Below are positions 31,369 to 32,709 of a DNA stretch of 32,709 nt, one piece after another. Source of the stretch: Parachlorella kessleri (lineage: Eukaryota; Chlorophyta; Trebouxiophyceae; Chlorellales; Chlorellaceae). The stretch is from contig BBXU01000853.1 of the NCBI GenBank assembly GCA_001598975.1, positions 1 through 32,709 on the forward strand, read 5' to 3'. The notes beneath the pieces are model-generated. The model worked only from the letters and a program-made list of their open reading frames with translations, had not been told where the DNA came from and ran no database searches. Position 1 is the first letter of the stretch, and the number at the start of each line of letters is the position of its first letter. Made by a program: the position numbers and the translations under genes.

Positions 31369-32323
31369 TTAGAAGGCATCAGTGTCCTGACGGGGGTTGG
31401 CCGCCTTGGACAGAATGCCTGTGCTGCCGACGAGCAAGGTAGCCACAGCGGCGTACAGCCACCTGCAGCAACAACAGTCGGGCTCACGTCAGGATGTTGC
31501 CTGCCCCAAGAGTAACAAGGTGCACACAAGTGTACCGTAGTAGAAATACAGTACCGCCATGCTGTGATAGATGGTTGTGGAGCTAAGAAGCGCTTTCCTT
31601 TTCCTTTCCTTCCTTTCCTGCTGTGCACCGCTCCGGTCAGCAACATCCAAGCAGGAGACGGCCGGCACGGGCCACCCTTCCGGTTTTCCGGCTCAGATAG
31701 GGAACACAGATCCGCCGCCAGCACATCCACTACCGTGCTCAGCCGGATTGACCATCACTTGACTCAGCATGACTCACCAGGGCTGGCCGGCAAGGGAGCC
31801 GGGGGTGATGAGTCCCACATGCACCAGCGGGGCCTGGCCACCCCACAGCGCCTCCACGCCGGCAGCACCCACAAACGCTGCACAAGGGAAGCAGCCAAAG
31901 CATGCATGGGTTGGGCAGGAGGGCACTCGGCCGCTGAAGGACAAAAGCCTCAAACCTATCTCCAGCCTCCTATCTATATACACCTGCTGTGGTGATGGGC
32001 AGCATCAGCAGGCTTGGTAAAATACTAACACATTTGCGGCGACGAATCAGGCAGGGTATGCACAGCACTACACCTGTAAAACTACCCTACCCCCATGCTG
32101 ACATGGTATAGCGCCTCGGCCTGCTACAGCTGCCCTGCAGCACAGGTCACGCGATACCAACCCTACTGCTCCGTCCTTGGGCACTCACCAAGCATGGCAG
32201 TACGGCCGAGCAGCAGCTCCGTCCTGGCAATGCGCTTGCCCGGCTCCTTTAGGGGGTTGATGCCGGGGGTGGGCTTGCGCATGTTGGTGTCACGCTGGTT
32301 CTCCTCAGACCAGGTGGGCGAGT
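31369..32323 (-). CDS. LHC-like (SEP/LIL-type) two-helix chlorophyll-binding-family protein, C-terminal part
   Basis: Three exons join in phase: 32323-32189, 31877-31778 and 31462-31369 (TAA). They encode ~109 residues. The first ends RTELLLGRTAML and continues AFVGAAGVEALWG. The E...GRxAM pattern is the chlorophyll-binding helix motif of the LHC/ELIP/SEP/PsbS superfamily, where Glu and Arg pair across helices. A loop (PLVHVGLITPGSLAGQP) leads to a second hydrophobic helix (WWLYAAVATLLVGSTGIL), and the protein ends ANPRQDTDAF. Two helices with one such motif suggest a stress-enhanced or LIL-type thylakoid protein in photoprotection or photosystem maintenance. The N-terminus, presumably with a transit peptide, lies to the right: exon 32323 enters in phase 1 and no partner exon is clear by 32709. 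A PsbS-like or PSI maintenance factor is an alternative. Confidence 0.72.
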
Positions 32324-32709
32324 CTGCAGCGGTTGGGAGACAGCACATGACATGCTACACACGGAGAGTGCACAGGGATGTCACGCTGGTTCGTAAATAT
32401 GATGGGTTTAGGGTTTACCACGGATAGCGACCTACAAGAGAGGCAGCTCAATGGAATTTGTGCTGTGTATAGCTGGAATGCATACTGCATGACCAAGCAC
32501 GGGGGGGGGGGGGACTTCAAAAGGCGGGTCGTGCAGCAATCACACAGGTACCTATAAGACTACAAGTGGCATACGTAGCACAAAATTGCCGTTTGCAGGC
32601 AATGCTGGTTGACATGATTGGGGTAAGTCAAACAGGCAGGACCAAAATGAAATAACCCTGGCAGTCGAAGCAAAACCTCAAGGGCTTCCCCCACACCCTT
32701 TCGACGAGC
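32324..32709. other. intron or upstream part of the LHC-like gene, right edge
   Basis: No exon could be fixed here. A run of 13 G at 32501-32513 is present. A short open frame at the extreme right edge on the minus strand could be part of the preceding exon. Confidence 0.35.
32501..32513 (+). repeat. run of 13 G
   Basis: A G homopolymer in the right-edge non-coding region. Its length may be a sequencing estimate. Confidence 0.95.

Overview
The window looks like nuclear DNA of a green alga, probably a chlorophycean. The evidence is GC-rich sequence with CTG/CAG runs, many short GT(G/A)AG...CAG introns, TGTAA-type poly(A) signals, plastid-type genes (TIC62-like, LHC-like) and a plant-type tRNA-Cys. 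Intact exons were joined by hand using splice sites, reading-frame phase and family motifs. All models are predictions without transcript support, and the species cannot be named from this.

Layout, left to right. (1) 27-8152, minus: a TIC62-like protein in 16 visible exons (1245 codons) that runs off the left edge. It has a transit-peptide-like N-terminus, an atypical-SDR NAD(P) domain, and a very long alanine-rich/coiled-coil tail with recurring GGLF-type motifs. (2) 8819-11961, minus: a tocopherol-cyclase-like protein with a secretory signal peptide, 8 exons, 446 residues. (3) 12296-15487, plus: a THUMP/UPF0020 rRNA guanine-N2 methyltransferase of the RlmL type with a likely organelle presequence, 7 exons, 562 residues. 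It is divergent from gene 2. (4) 16194-18915, minus: an F-box/leucine-rich-repeat protein, convergent with gene 3. (5) 19305-19376, plus: tRNA-Cys(GCA). (6) 19832-20429 and probably further upstream, minus: an unrecognised protein. (7) 21538-29351, plus: an amino acid/auxin permease (AAAP) transporter in 20 exons, 620 residues. (8) 31369-32323, minus: the last three exons of an LHC-like two-helix protein that runs off the right edge.

The genes form no operon or obvious pathway. Three products are probably plastid-directed (TIC62-like, LHC-like, possibly the methyltransferase), one enters the secretory pathway and one is a membrane transporter. The most striking points are an apparent AT-AC intron in the transporter that restores the conserved EIQDT motif, a 12-nt microexon in the same gene, a TIC62 tail unlike that of land plants, a secreted tocopherol-cyclase fold, and several small intronic or 3'-flanking duplications. 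No CRISPR, operon, prophage or complete mobile element was seen.
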